From Branchiostoma lanceolatum (Eukaryota > Chordata > Leptocardii > Amphioxiformes > Branchiostomatidae), in assembly GCF_035083965.1 (NCBI RefSeq), contig NC_089728.1:21346955-21410954 (forward strand): DNA of 64,000 nt, written 5' to 3'. Of this stretch, positions 12,481-23,599 are shown in pieces (position 1 is the stretch's first letter; the number at the start of each line of letters is the position of its first letter). The notes under the pieces were generated by a model. It had not been told where the DNA came from. It ran no database searches and saw only the letters and a list, made by a program, of their open reading frames with translations. Position numbers and translations under genes: made by a program.

Positions 12481-13610
12481 CTTTTCTCGGTGTCATGAAT
12501 AAGTCACTGCGAAAATAAAGTCATCGCGAACATCTAAAACTTTACAGTAATGAAAGGCGTCAAACAGAAAGGTCGTCTTTCCCTCCATCGGCATCACGTG
12601 ATGACTCTTTTGCAAGGCGCAGTGTTCACGCCATAATGGAAGACAGACGCCATTGTAACACCGAAGGTGACGTGGAAATCCCAATGCTAAGGTTTCCAAA
12701 TAACTGACTGTGATCTCTCAGTGAAACCAGCCGCCATACAAAGACCTGGGGTGAGTTCATTTTACCAGCTGCTGCATTCAATAACAAATGTCTAAAAATA
12801 ATTGGTACAAAGTGATTTCATGACGTATCGTTATTGACTCTCTCTAACAAGTTACAAGCGAACAAGTTGTTGTTGTGCCATTTTGAACCGACAGGTGCAA
12901 AAGTCCGGAATGCCGGCCCTAAAAGTCCGCCATTGTTTTGAAAGAATATTATTGCAGCGTTTGCGTCGTTAAGACCAACAGGAAAATGCTAGTGTTTTTT
13001 TGGAGGATGGCAATTTCATATAACGTTAGATGATATATATTTTCTTAAACCTTTGAAAAAGCGACTCCTGTTTTCTATTTTGTGCCATTCATATTGAATA
13101 ATATCAAGTGCGCACTTGCCTTCTTTGGTTATCTATCGCTAACTATTCCACCAATTCTTAGTCATATGACCACTGAATAGATAATTCTAGGGTGTCGTCA
13201 AGAAGGTTATTTTTTATGCTTGTCTGTGTGTCTGTTTGTGAACACGATAAGTCGAGAACGCCTGGATGGTTTGTTGTCGTATTTCGAGGACACAAAACTC
13301 TCTCAACTTTTGGCGCATTCCGAATTGAAATGTGTGATTTTTCGGGTGGGCATGACATAAATAAATAGCCGTCGGGCGATCCTACCCGCGGTCGGGCTGG
13401 TACCTCGGGTGATACGGAACACCCCGTGTTGTATTCTATATTGATGAGACTGAATAAGACTGGCTGATTGGTGCACTTTTGAGCGCTAGTAGATTCTACT
13501 ATTGCTTGGTAAATTGCTTTGCTGATACAAACATAAGGTACTCCTACATAAAATTTATACATACAGGTATTTTGTAAGGTACGATACACGTGGATGTTCT
13601 TTCATTTCAG
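12481..13610. other. No gene recognised upstream of the sulfotransferase exons
   Basis: I searched by eye on the plus strand for the 5' sulfotransferase exons (PAPS-binding loop of the YPKSGTTW type, and the 'RNPKD' block) and found neither. A 143-aa open frame on the minus strand at 13,158-13,589 has no recognisable domain. Confidence 0.5.
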
Positions 13611-14413
13611 TGATCTATGGCGACTACTTTGACCACGTGCTGGGCTGGTGGCAAATGAAAGATGACCCCCACTTGCTTTTTGTCAAATACGAAGATATGA
13701 AAAAGGTAAATGACGCTTATTATGTCATATTCTAACATATTCATGGGAGGGTAGAATGAAAATCTTCAGGATTAGCTTCGTCAGTATCAATATATTTGTA
13801 CTTGTTCTTAGGATTTCCCCTCGTCCGTGAAGACCATAGCAGCGTTCCTGGAGAAAGAACTGACCGATGACCATCTGGCCCGTGTGCTAACAAGTTGCAG
13901 TTTGGAGTCGATGAGAAAGTCATTGGCAGAATCTGATGAATCTGATGCGTGGAGACAGAACATCGTCAGGAAAGGTAGATAAAAAAGATAAATGTGCTTC
14001 TAGGAAAGAAAGTTTTCTGGGAAAAATCGTATACTTTACAATGTTCGTGAAAACGAAGGTGTGAAAACATAGTTGTCTTTTCCTTGTTTGACTTGATAAT
14101 AGAAACTTGATATTTTTTACTTTATACTTGAAACGTCATTGATATTGTTATACTGTAACAAAATTACCATAAAAGAGCACTTCAACAGTTTCGTAAAATA
14201 ATCTCTTATGATATACGGTTAACACATGTTAGTTGTACTTGCTTCTTGTAGAAGTCACAAAGACAGTACACAAGATAGTAACAATTGCTTTCTGTCTCCT
14301 AAGGTGTCATTGGAGACTGGAAGAACCACTTCTCGGCCGAGGAGAGCGCCAAGTTTGACCAGAGGTATCGTGAGCGGATGACAGGATCTGGGCTGGAGTT
14401 TGAGTTTGAGTAG
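13611..14413 (+). CDS. Cytosolic sulfotransferase (SULT-like), 3' exons only
   Basis: Three coding exons: 13,611-13,705 (95 nt), 13,812-13,974 (163 nt) and 14,304-14,413 (110 nt, stop TAG). Phases match at both junctions, with tttcag/ttag/ctaag acceptors and GT donors. The product has 'YGDYFDHVLGWWQMKDDP', 'LLFVKYEDMKK', 'DFPSSVKTIAAFLEKEL' and ends with 'RKGVIGDWKNHFSAEES'. These are the hallmark C-terminal blocks of cytosolic sulfotransferases, including the RKGxxGDWK segment that binds PAPS. The 95-nt exon length also matches vertebrate SULT genes. Only about 122 of the usual roughly 290 residues are present. The N-terminal exons with the 5'-phosphosulfate loop and catalytic His are not visible within at least 1.1 kb upstream, so the first exon listed is internal. 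The gene may have a long intron, an assembly problem or a real 5' truncation. Confidence 0.85.
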
Positions 14414-14826
14414 CTTGCTGACTGAACAGCTCGTTCACTATGATAACTACTTTCAAAAGCAAAACATTGCGCATTAGCGGCAAGTCTTGTTTTTGGTGCA
14501 TACCATCGTGATGCATCATGACAATTACAAACTGTTGGAGCTTACTATTGATCGAAAACAGTCTGTATACACGGAGAAGTTTGTCAGACTTTCACCTCAA
14601 ATTTTAAAGAATACGAGGAATAGTTAACCATACAATGTAGTAATGTTACACTTAGACTGTCTATGGCCTCTGGCTTATCACAACTATTTCCCTTAAGATT
14701 ATTAAAATCTTGGTTACTATGGAGATGCTTCTACAGTTGCGGTAATGACCTCTGCCCTTATGTTCAAAATGCATCGGGTATTTTGTCCCACAGCATTTTG
14801 TGTTACCTCTTTTTATCCTAGCACCC

Positions 14827-14832
14827 AATAAA
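14827..14832 (+). terminator. Candidate polyadenylation signal of the sulfotransferase gene
   Basis: Canonical AATAAA about 415 bp after the stop codon. A second AATAAA is near 15,142. Confidence 0.5.
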
Positions 14833-15203
14833 GCTGACAATATTTAGATATTTCATCATCATAGCGTATCCTGCAAAGATAAGTGCCTGTTGAAGCAAGT
14901 AGGAATATACTTTTGGTACTCTGGTGGCTTGTATGACATCAATTTGATAAACAATTGATTCTATATCCAATTTGACTAGATCTATTTTTCATTTGTGTTG
15001 TAAAACGACGTATGTACAAGGACATAGAAGAGTGAAATTTACTCAGGCGGTTTACCTATTTATCATATTATCTATAACCAAATGTATCGTGAAAGCATAT
15101 CTGTGTTGGTAGTAATCATAGTACAGTGTACAACTGGTCAATAAAGTCACGTGTCTGTAACTCTCGCGAGTTTACGTTTGGCAGTGATTGGTCATTATTG
15201 ATC

Positions 15204-15231
15204 CTGAAGAAGGCGACAGTGGTCGTTGAAA
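15204..15231 (+). other. CTGAAGAA-hairpin-GAAA motif
   Basis: CTGAAGAA is followed by a short imperfect hairpin (GGCGAC/GTCGTT, with G-T wobbles) and GAAA. The same layout appears at 22,699-22,728 and in both arms of the element at 45,000-45,387. It resembles the conserved core of hammerhead ribozymes, but activity is unproved. Confidence 0.3.
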
Positions 15232-15475
15232 ATTTGATCCGTGAATACTTAAGTGTACTATAACCAAATGTATCAATCGTCAATTACATATTTCCTTCTT
15301 TCAACATTCATTTGTTTATTAGTCGTTCAACCCTTGTATATAATAACTGCTGAGCGTTATTCCTTGTTTATTCTAAGATTATTATCATAACATATGGATT
15401 TCATGTCAATCTATACAGGAGACTATCATACAACCAACAGCTACAACCTCACAGGTGTAATTCTTATTTTCAGAT

Positions 15476-15738
15476 CGAGGAATAGACCTCATTTTGAATT
15501 TTCCGGCACCTTGCACCAAAACGGGGCTGCAATTGGTGACCCCACTTATAAGCCTGTATAACAGTATAGGTATGCCACCTTCGACGGCAGCTTTTGCTTC
15601 TCTAAGGTGAACTACCGACGTTGACATACCTATACTGTAACACAGACGTTTAAGTAGGGAGCACCAACTGCAGCCTCGTTTTGGTGCATGGTCCCAGGAA
15701 ATTCAAAATGGCCGCTGTAATTGGCAATAGGTCTATTG
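15476..15738. mobile_element. Foldback (snapback) element beside the FAXC stop codon
   Basis: Two inverted arms can be paired: 'acagtataggtatg' at 15,561-15,574 with its complement at 15,625-15,638. Pairing continues outward through 'gcaccaaaacgggg...' and 'attttgaattt' to 'aatagacct' on each side, with about a 50-bp loop. The right arm has a roughly 20-bp insertion. There is no coding capacity. It sits 15 bp past the FAXC stop codon and so is probably transcribed in its 3'UTR. Confidence 0.7.
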
Positions 15739-15752
15739 GTTTGAAATTGCCT

Positions 15753-18700
15753 CTAAGATATAGGTACAGTTTTGCTAGTCAGCTCGTCCCAGTCTGGCCA
15801 GTATCGGTTCTTCATGCGGTTGACGTAGGCCTGTAGGTTGGGACAGTCCACAGTGACAAGCCTCTCCATGTAGGAGCCTGGGAAAGCAAAACAAACCTCC
15901 GACAGCTGACCGAACGCTGCTGCATCCGCCTCAGTAGGCTCATCGCCCATCAGGTAAGGTTTAGCGCCTGGACAAAAAATATCATGGAAATCCGTCGTTC
16001 CTTTGTTCAGTTATTCTCTTTACAAGATTTTCACAATACCGCCCCTGCAAGCTTACACCACTTCTTTATAACATCACAAGCTATCTGCCATCAAAAAATT
16101 AAGACCATGGCCAAAAGATACAAAAACGTAAGTTCTGCTGCAGTACCAAGGTCACATACCAGGGGGCCAAATATTGACCTTGCATTTCGGCTTAACAACA
16201 CCCGCCCACATACCAAATATCATCACAATCCATCCAGAGGTTCTTAAGGTATGGTGACCAAACTGACACATTCAAACAGACATACCCAGAACAATACATC
16301 TGTTTTCATGGAGGTACAGACTTGGTGCCCTTCCTGATGTGAGTGCAGTCAAGTCTTTCGCAGCTTGTACCTTCTATGCAAGACTGGTGTATTGCACTAA
16401 AGGCCGTTTGATTTACTGGTCATGTGAAACAAATAGTTTAACAAATGAACTGGTGATAACAGGCAGGTTATTCAAGGGTTTCAGTCAAAATATAAGAGTA
16501 ATATCTACCCAGAAAAGTTGACACAGCCTTGATATCTTTCTCCACGATGCCTTCAATTTCGTCCCTGGAGTGGCGCCCGATGCCGTGAGCCCACATGTTC
16601 TCTCTGATCGTGCTCCTGACAGGCCGCAGGAGGCCTAGGATCTTGACGATCCAGGAAACCTCTAACACTTCATGCACCGTGTCAAAGTTATCTATCCACC
16701 TGTATCGGGCGCCGCCCCTACACAGCAAAAACATACAATGGTTCAGAGTCTTGCAATTATCAGCAAATAAACATCGTCTTAAGCCCCTGTCACACTTGTG
16801 CGTATATACAAGTCCGCATGGGCTGCGTATCAACATGTTTTTGGTTTAGGTTAAGTTTGCAGCCGAGTAAGTGATTTCTTAGGTTCGATAACCAGGCTGC
16901 ACAACGGTGGGTCAAAGTAGAAAACAACTTTTTCCCCGCAATCCTTTTTAACCCAAAAAATGTTAATGCGCAACTCACGCGCACTTGAATATACGCACAA
17001 GTGTGACAGTGCCCTAAAAGGCAGCATTTCAAGTTTTCAGTGATATATTACAGTACCATATCTTCACTCGAGTCAGGTGAACATGAGTACCTGGCTTTGG
17101 TTAGGGACGTTCTCTCGGACAGGACGTAAAGCCGGAGGCTCCCAGTGTTTGAGGACAGCCTCAAACCAAAAGGTCCATCCCGGTATGGGCCCTGTCACAC
17201 TTGAGCGTATACGCGTTGCGTGTAATTTGCGTATGGACAAAATTCAACACGCAGTCGTACGCACGACAGTTGTCGAATTATTCGAAATGCGTGGCTCACA
17301 TTTCATTATTCATATGTTAGGTGTGACTCACACATACATTAAAATAATCGAAAAATATCTATATAACGTATGACTTGCTTATTAGCGTAATTTCGTTCGT
17401 ACCCTTAACTATCATGCCTACTGGGCCGTATTGTGCGTATGCCAGCGTACAGAAAACTTAAACAAATCGATTGAGATGCATGTGAGAAGCGTATTGTGCA
17501 TGTGTAAAAAATGTCAATGCGCAACTGACAGGCAACGGCTATACGCACAAGTGTGACAGGGGCTTATGATTGGATCAAACCTCACCATTTCGGGTACAGA
17601 CCCGGTGTACTATGCCTAAAGGCGGTTTACTGGTCATGTGAGACAAACAAGCGAACAATACATGAGGATACTGTATGTAGGCCCTTAAAGGCAACCAAAG
17701 AAATATTAGGGCCCCAAAAAATGGAAATGAGGAGAGAGAGTGCCATTCTCTACTGAACAACCCTGGTAACATGTGCGTACCAGTACGTGTTCTCCTCCCC
17801 CATCTTAGTGAAGGCCCTGCTGACAGCCTTGTCTGCATCACTCAGGGACTGGTTCAGGTCCACGCCTTTCTCCCTGTTCAGGAACTCTATGATGAGACCT
17901 GAGTCTCCCATAGCTTCACCGTTGTACTCTATCCACGGGATCTTCCCCTGTGGATGCAACATTTCAGAAGTCAAGTTCAACTACAATATTGTCAGGAGGA
18001 CAACAGGCTTGCACATAGATGTCGTGGTGTGCAAACTGACGAAACTTAAAGTGTAAAGAAAAAAAGACGCTCTGCGTACACACAAACCTTTGGGCCGATA
18101 CTCCAATCATACATGGGCTCGTACGGAATATCAGCCATACGTAGATATGTCTCCAGTTTCATACCAAACGGAGTCAGGCATGGGATCGCCTTGACGGGTG
18201 GCGGTGCATGGTAGTACACTTTTCCTAGGAAGAAAATGAGAGGGTGATTAATGGCTGTTTAACTTCATAACTGTTTATTCAAATTGCATAGCAGCCATGA
18301 CATCGCTGAATTGCACAATAAGTTACAAATTCATGTAAACATTAAACATTCATTACATATTAAAAATAGCATAGACGGTTACAGTTAAAATTATTTAGTT
18401 CGTGGGTTTGTCCGTTAGGTGTCAGAGGCATTCAAAACACGGCATTTACAGATCCTGATTACTGAGGCTTATTGCCTGAAATTGGAAAAGAGTTTTTCAG
18501 TCTCTCAGTTCTGAACTTTGGTGTGGAGAAGTGGTGTTGGTTCCTCAGGGACCGTCGGGTGTTCTGGTGTCTGTCGTTCGGAACCATGGAGTGCAGGGGG
18601 TGGCTGACACTCCGCATTTGCATAAAGAGTGTTTTTGCTGCTGACTCCCGTCTGTCCTTAAGAGTGGGGAGGGGGTTGTCTGGATGCTGTTGCTGTAGAT

Positions 18701-21700
18701 TATCTTCATTGCCCTCCTCTGTACCGCTTCAAGAGTGTTGTTCTGCTTTGTGTTGCAGCCTACGTATACTACATTTGCGTATTCTAACACTGGCCGTATC
18801 AGAGTAGTGTAGACTGTTTCCAGGTCCTCCGGTGGCATCCCGCCCTTCTTAAGCATGCGGAGAAAGTGGAGACGAGTTGAGCCTTTCTTTGCATGTGAGT
18901 AATTTGGCTGTCCCAGCCAAGACTGCGGTGTAGTATGAAACCCAGGTATGTGGCACACTCAACAACCGGGACTTCTTTGCCTCCAAGGATGAGCGGAGGT
19001 GGAGCAGGAGGGTTTTTTGAGAAACACATTCTCAACTCGTAAGACTTGTCACCGTTCATTATCATATTGTTCTTGTCTGCCCATGTGTCTAGTTGTGTGG
19101 CTTCTTCTTGCATGGTTGTGTCGCTTTCAACAGTGTCACATGTAAGCGTTTTAGACAGTCCGATGTCATCTGCATAACCGATGTTGCTTGTTGTCGCATG
19201 TACAGTTGCTCTAGACGACATGTACATGGCTGTTGATTAAAGGCTTTGTAAATTCCTCTTCCGTCAATCAAGAGAAACAAGATTTCACACAGTTATTCAG
19301 TATTTAGAGACAAAAAAAATTGCTAAGTTTCGTGTCTCTTAAGCGACGGAAAAGTGGTCTACAGAAACCATTAATCAATATAACTGGTACTCAGGACCCC
19401 GACAACCGCTCTGAATTCAACTCATACCTCACTCCACTCTAGCAACGAAAAAAGAAAAACTGATTGAATTTCAGAGATAGAAATAAACAAGTGGCTTATA
19501 GAGAAATGCATTTTGATATATGCAAAATTTTAGTCTCCCACAATAGCTATAATTGGGTCAGAGAAATGTTTAATTGCACCGTAATTGAGCCTCCATTGTA
19601 CTGCCATTCATCTCTGACGGAGTTCCAAGGGTGTGATCAGCTTGAACCCAACTCAGTCTCTCATCAAAATTTGAACAACAAACTGAGATATGTCAGTCTC
19701 AAGAAGATATATGTCTTTACATTTGTGACAAATTTCAACTCATTTGATGAAAACAGAGCCTGTTATGAAGCAACTTGCAAACAAGAGTTCCACGACCTCA
19801 TATCTCGATGAACAATACTATTTATGCAAATGACTTACACATTTGCATAATATATGCTTGGTCATAAACACCTTTATCTAACTTACACATGTAGCAATAT
19901 TGACAGTCCTATAATGATGAATTATGGTGTTTTTGCATTAATCATGCAAATCAGGAATTTATTTGCATAATTGGTATCTGTTGATGCTCCACTTTCAGTA
20001 AACTACATATGTTACATGTATTTGAGTCTGATAATGGAAAACACTGCAGATATAGATTTCCTCATTAGCTATGCAAATTAAGTCACAATGAGCATAATTT
20101 GCACTTCATTATATATATCTCTGTCTAAGCTACCTGCATACTAAGTATCCTATTGACAGTCCTATAATTTTCAAATTAGATGAGATATTGTGTTTTGCAT
20201 TAATTATGCAAATTAGGAATTTATTTGCATAATTGGTATCTGTTGAAGATCCACTTTCAATAAACTATATATGTTACATGTATTTGAGTCTGATAATGGA
20301 AAACACTGCAAAATATAGATTTTCCTCATTAGCTATGCAAATCAAGTCACAATTAGCATAATTTGCACTTCATTGTGTATATCTCTATCTAAGCTACCTA
20401 CATACTAGATATCATGGAAATCCGTTGTTCCTTTGTTCAGTTATTTACCTTAGAAGATTTCCACAAAAACGCCCCTGTAGTTCCAGAGGAAGCTGCTAGG
20501 GAGCCCAAACCTACACCACTTCTTTATAACATCACAAGCTATCCGCCACACAAAAATCAAGACCACAGCACGTCCAGGTCAATAGATACAAAAATTGAAG
20601 TTCTGCTGCAGTACCAAGGTCACATACCAGGGGGCACAAAATTGACCTTGAATTTCGGCTTCACAACACCCGCCCACATACCAAATATCATTGTAATCCA
20701 TCAAGAGGCTCTTGAGTTATGCTGACTGGAGTGGTGCGGAAACACAGACAGACAGACAACCAGACACACCCAAAACTATATCTCCATTTTTCATGGAGAC
20801 AAATATACTGACTCACCCTCGTATTAAAGGAAAAGATACTGCCTCCCAAGAAGAGGTCAACCCCAGTGGTAATGTTGGTAGAAAAATCTGATAATTCAAA
20901 CAAGATTGGCAACATAAAAAGATATTGCCATGGCGACGGTGGTCTCTGTTAACGTTTTCGTTTTTATCCCACATGCAAATAAGGACCTCGCATAATCTCG
21001 GCATAAATCATGTCAGTCGATCACCGGCCTTCTCACCAAAATAACACAAGTTGTCCAATGTATAAAAATCTTGTTTTCACAAAAAAATATCGTACCATTT
21101 CCTCATAAATTATGTAAATGAGGCCCTCTATGCAAGATTTGTGTCTAATAGTGGCCACATTTACTTAACTTCCAAATGGTGCAAAAATCAAATCCCCATC
21201 ATTTACCGATATGGATTTATAGTATTTTGTCATTAATTATGCAAATTAAGTATCAATTGGCATAATTGATATCTATCGATATTTATCTCTTTCTCAGTTA
21301 CATATGGCATGTGTTTGAGAGTCCTATAATAGAATGCAGCTGATTTATTTACTGTCCTCATTAATTATGCAAATCAGATATTGATTTGCATAATTGGCAT
21401 ATGATTATGTAAATCATCACTTAAGCTACACAAACCAAAAATTATGATGATCCGTCATCCCCTTCTTGCGTTATTCTCTTTCAAAGTTTGAGTCAAAATC
21501 AGCTCCTGCAGTTCAAAAAAAGCCGCTAGGGGGTCCAAATCTACAGGACATATTTTCCTAACAAAGAGCTATCCACCACTTAAAAATCATGACTATAGCA
21601 TGTTAAGAAGACGAGATTTGAAAAGTGAAAAAAAATCCAAGTGACCCAAAATGCAATCATTACAAGGTCTCCCACAGACCTACGCACCTACAAAATATGA

Positions 21701-23322
21701 AGACAAAACATCCAGGCATTCTTGAGTTATCGTCCCATGGACTTTCACATTCCTGTACAATTCCTAGAATTCTTGCAATCTGCACAAAATATATAGTAAA
21801 AATTTGGCTCGCCCCTGAGGCGTCGCCAAAAAGGCAATAAGCCTTCCGACGAGCAAGGGCGTCTTCTGATTACTACCTGGGTCCCTACACTTGCTACTCT
21901 TTTTGGCGGAGTAGCAACAGTTGGGAACAGAGTGCGTTAATAGAGGACCAAAGCTAACAAGGCTGGACTCCAGGCAACCCAGTAGTAATCGGTTGGCATC
22001 CATGCTACTTTCGGACTAGCTTGGGTGCCATCCTATTACGACCGGGGCTCGATAGTAGCTACCCACCCAGGCTAGTGTCGGACATGAGTGCAAATAAAGA
22101 TTAAAGGAAAACCAAGCAATATTAGGGCCCATATTTTGAAAGTCAATTCATGTAGTCATTTCTATACATGATTAGTTCAAACAACACAATAACATTGTAT
22201 AGTGGCGTCAATCATGCACTGATGTGATGTATTGGTATGTGAGAACTCACTGAAAATCGTCGCCGTGGTTTTTGTAGGCGGAATCATCGTACGGCATGGG
22301 TTTTGCGTGGTTTAAAAATGCTCAAAATATGAAATTATTACGCAAATGTACTAAATAGTGTTAGTAAATGTCACTACCATAAAGATTTCAGCCTTTTTAA
22401 AAATTTCCATATTTTCGGCCCAAATATTGCTTTGGTTGCCTTTAACTGATCAGATCACGCCCCCTGCTAATGGATCTTTGGGGATCAAAGTCCGGGAGCG
22501 TGCAGATAATCAGTGACTTACATAAACACGCCCTACATAAATGTTTGTTTGTATTGAATACCTGGTAAACTGCGCGATGGCATTATATACCAGTTTCGTA
22601 CTGGAGAGTACAAGGTGCATGCCAAATAACAGTTACTCAAGCAACTGGATATGATTTTGGAAATGGTCAGACGTTTCAAGTAGCAGACGTCGGAGTCACT
22701 GACGAAAAGTAGTGAATGCTACTTGAAACGTCTGACCGTTTCCAAAATCATATCCAGTTGCTTGAGGATCCTTGAGTAACTGTTATTTGGCGTATCGTAT
22801 TACCTGGATGTGAAACCTTCCGCGACGTACAAGCTGCATGCTTTGCAAAACAGATTTGCTATTTTTTATCCGCTCATACCGGGAAGGACATCTTCTCTCT
22901 CCGATAAGTGTAATGGGTTCTTTACGTGCTCGATAGGAACGTCTTTAACCGAAGCTAGGTACTCATTCTTGAAGTGGGAAAATTCGCCGTAAAGGCGCCG
23001 CATTTCACAAGGGAACGACGTATAGACGGGCCTCTGGGTCCTGTCCCAAACCCTGCCATTTCGCCACGCCGCCGCCCCAGTGTCATTCAACAGTAGCCTT
23101 ACCTGGCGTAAACTCTGCCCTTAACTTGACCTTGTTCGTCCTTTGTCCACCCCATAAGTTCCGCAGCACCGTTCCGACAAACAGCACAGAGACGGCGACG
23201 AGGACAGCCTGACCCGGGGAGAGCTGGGCGGGGTCCGTGAACACTGGCAGCAGGGCTGAAGCTTGGAGGGTCTCGTACAGGGCAGCTAGCGCTCCCTGGG
23301 CATTTCCCAGGAACTCCGACAT
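15753..23322 (-). CDS. FAXC: Failed axon connections homolog (FAXC), GST-like, five exons, complete
   Basis: Coding exons (minus strand): 23,322-23,103, 18,224-18,088, 17,947-17,781, 16,717-16,509 and 15,967-15,753. They total 948 nt, giving 315 aa in consistent phase. I start at 'MSEFLGNAQG'; the same frame has an earlier ATG at 23,436 with less protein-like sequence between. A hydrophobic segment at about residues 32-50 ('AVLVAVSVLFVGTVL') suggests an N-terminal membrane anchor. The GST-N-like fold follows, with 'CLTPFGMKLETYLRMADIPY', 'GKIPWIEYNGEAMGDSGLII', then a GST-C-like part with 'RYRWIDNFDTVHEV', 'YLMGDEPTEADAAAFGQL' and 'RMKNRYWPDWDE' near the C-terminus. These are the signature blocks of the FAXC/metaxin-related family. 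In flies fax acts in axon development; its enzyme activity, if any, is unclear. Human FAXC is longer (about 409 aa), so an unseen extension is possible. Intron 1 is 4.9 kb and packed with repeats. Confidence 0.9.
15975..16310. repeat. Dispersed repeat copy in FAXC intron 4
   Basis: Body of the same family as 9,010-9,960 ('gttctgctgcagtaccaagg', 'acataccaggggg') without the AT-rich leader. It abuts the exon-5 acceptor. An internal deletion removes the 'gttccagag' block. Confidence 0.7.
16783..17014. mobile_element. MITE with 'GCCCCTGTCACACTTGTGCG' ends, FAXC intron 3
   Basis: Inverted termini: 'gcccctgtcacacttgtgcg' on the left and its near-perfect complement ending 'gtgtgacagtgccc' on the right. 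It is flanked by TAA on both sides, compatible with a 3-bp TWA target duplication (PIF/Harbinger-like). No open reading frame of note. Confidence 0.65.
17186..17564. mobile_element. Second copy of the CTGTCACACTTG MITE, FAXC intron 3
   Basis: Left end 'gggccctgtcacacttgagc' and right end 'cacaagtgtgacaggggct'. Same family as 16,783-17,014, but longer and internally different ('ttgcgtatgg', 'cgtacagaaaac'). The flanking duplication is not clear. Confidence 0.65.
18455..19280 (-). mobile_element. Non-LTR retrotransposon reverse-transcriptase fragment, FAXC intron 1
   Basis: Minus-strand reading gives 'IGYADDIGLSKTL' (the YADD catalytic motif), then 'NGDKSYELRMCFSK', 'ECATYLGFILHRSLGWDSQI', 'LETVYTTLIRPVLEYANVVY', 'LEAVQRRAMKII' and, in another frame, the usual C-terminal 'RTERLKNSFP'. 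This is the 3' end of an ORF2-type reverse transcriptase of the CR1/Jockey-like group. Frame changes (near 18,600-18,800) and the missing N-terminus show that it is a dead, 5'-truncated copy. It lies in the same orientation as the host gene. Confidence 0.85.
19800..20805. repeat. Dispersed repeat copy with duplicated AT-rich leader, FAXC intron 1
   Basis: Same family as 9,010-9,960. The leader ('ttatgcaaat', 'ttgcataattggtatctgtt') is present twice (about 19,905-20,145 and 20,155-20,400), followed by the body and a short CAGA tail. A 103-aa open frame at 20,414-20,725 has a same-length counterpart at 52,278-52,589, but the differences do not look like protein-level constraint. Confidence 0.75.
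21060..21840. repeat. Diverged relative of the AT-leader repeat, FAXC intron 1
   Basis: It has the same order of features ('ttatgcaaat', 'gctcctgcagttc', 'gccgctagggggtcc', 'ttgagttatc') but is much diverged from the copies at 20 kb and 52 kb. It probably represents another subfamily, also seen at 23,600-24,600. Confidence 0.55.
22621..22791. mobile_element. Palindromic foldback element, FAXC intron 1
   Basis: Left arm 'gccaaataacagttactcaa', then 'gcaactggatatgattttgg', then 'tcagacgtttcaagtagca'. The right arm is the complement in reverse order, with a 6-bp 'ggatcc' interruption. The centre contains 'actgacgaaaagtag' followed by 'gctacttgaaacgtctgacc', i.e. a CTGACGAA-hairpin-GAAA motif. 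No coding capacity. Confidence 0.8.
22866..23090 (-). other. Unassigned coding-like open frame in FAXC intron 1
   Basis: A 74-codon minus-strand frame ends about 13 bp past the FAXC exon-1 donor and is in a different frame from exon 1. It reads like real protein: 'VYTSFPCEMRRLYGEFSHFK', then 'NEYLASVKDVPIEHVKNPLH', 'SEREDVLPGM'. The 'RRLYGEFSHFKNEY' block faintly resembles the RRYxEFxxLxxxL core of PX domains, but I cannot claim membership. No acceptor or partner exon is evident. It could be a retained-intron tail, an alternative exon, a retrocopy fragment or chance. Confidence 0.25.
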
Positions 23323-23599
23323 TTTCACTAAACCTTGAAGCGCGTATCCTAGGTTTGAATTACTTTTAAAAGTACTGAAATTACTGCAAAAAGTAACTGG
23401 TAGGTAAGGACAGGACCGTGTCTGTACGACTGGCATGTGACTGCCATGTGACTATGGGTTTACTTAGCCCGCCTCTCAGGACACCCTTCCCACACAGAGG
23501 GTTCTTCGCTTACTACTCTCCCACTCTGAAGAACCAGCCATCTCATCTTATCATCTAATCAACAACTAGAGTTCCACGACCTCATACCTTCGCCAAATG

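Noticed and set aside
13158..13589. 143-aa minus-strand frame upstream of the sulfotransferase
   Set aside because: No domain, no plausible splice partners. Composition looks like repeat-derived sequence.
20414..20725. A 103-aa plus-strand open frame with a same-length counterpart at 52,278-52,589 and a related frame at 15,984
   Set aside because: They are copies of one dispersed repeat. By eye, most differences between the two long copies change the amino acid, which is not what purifying selection would give, and other copies (9 kb, 21 kb) lack the frame.
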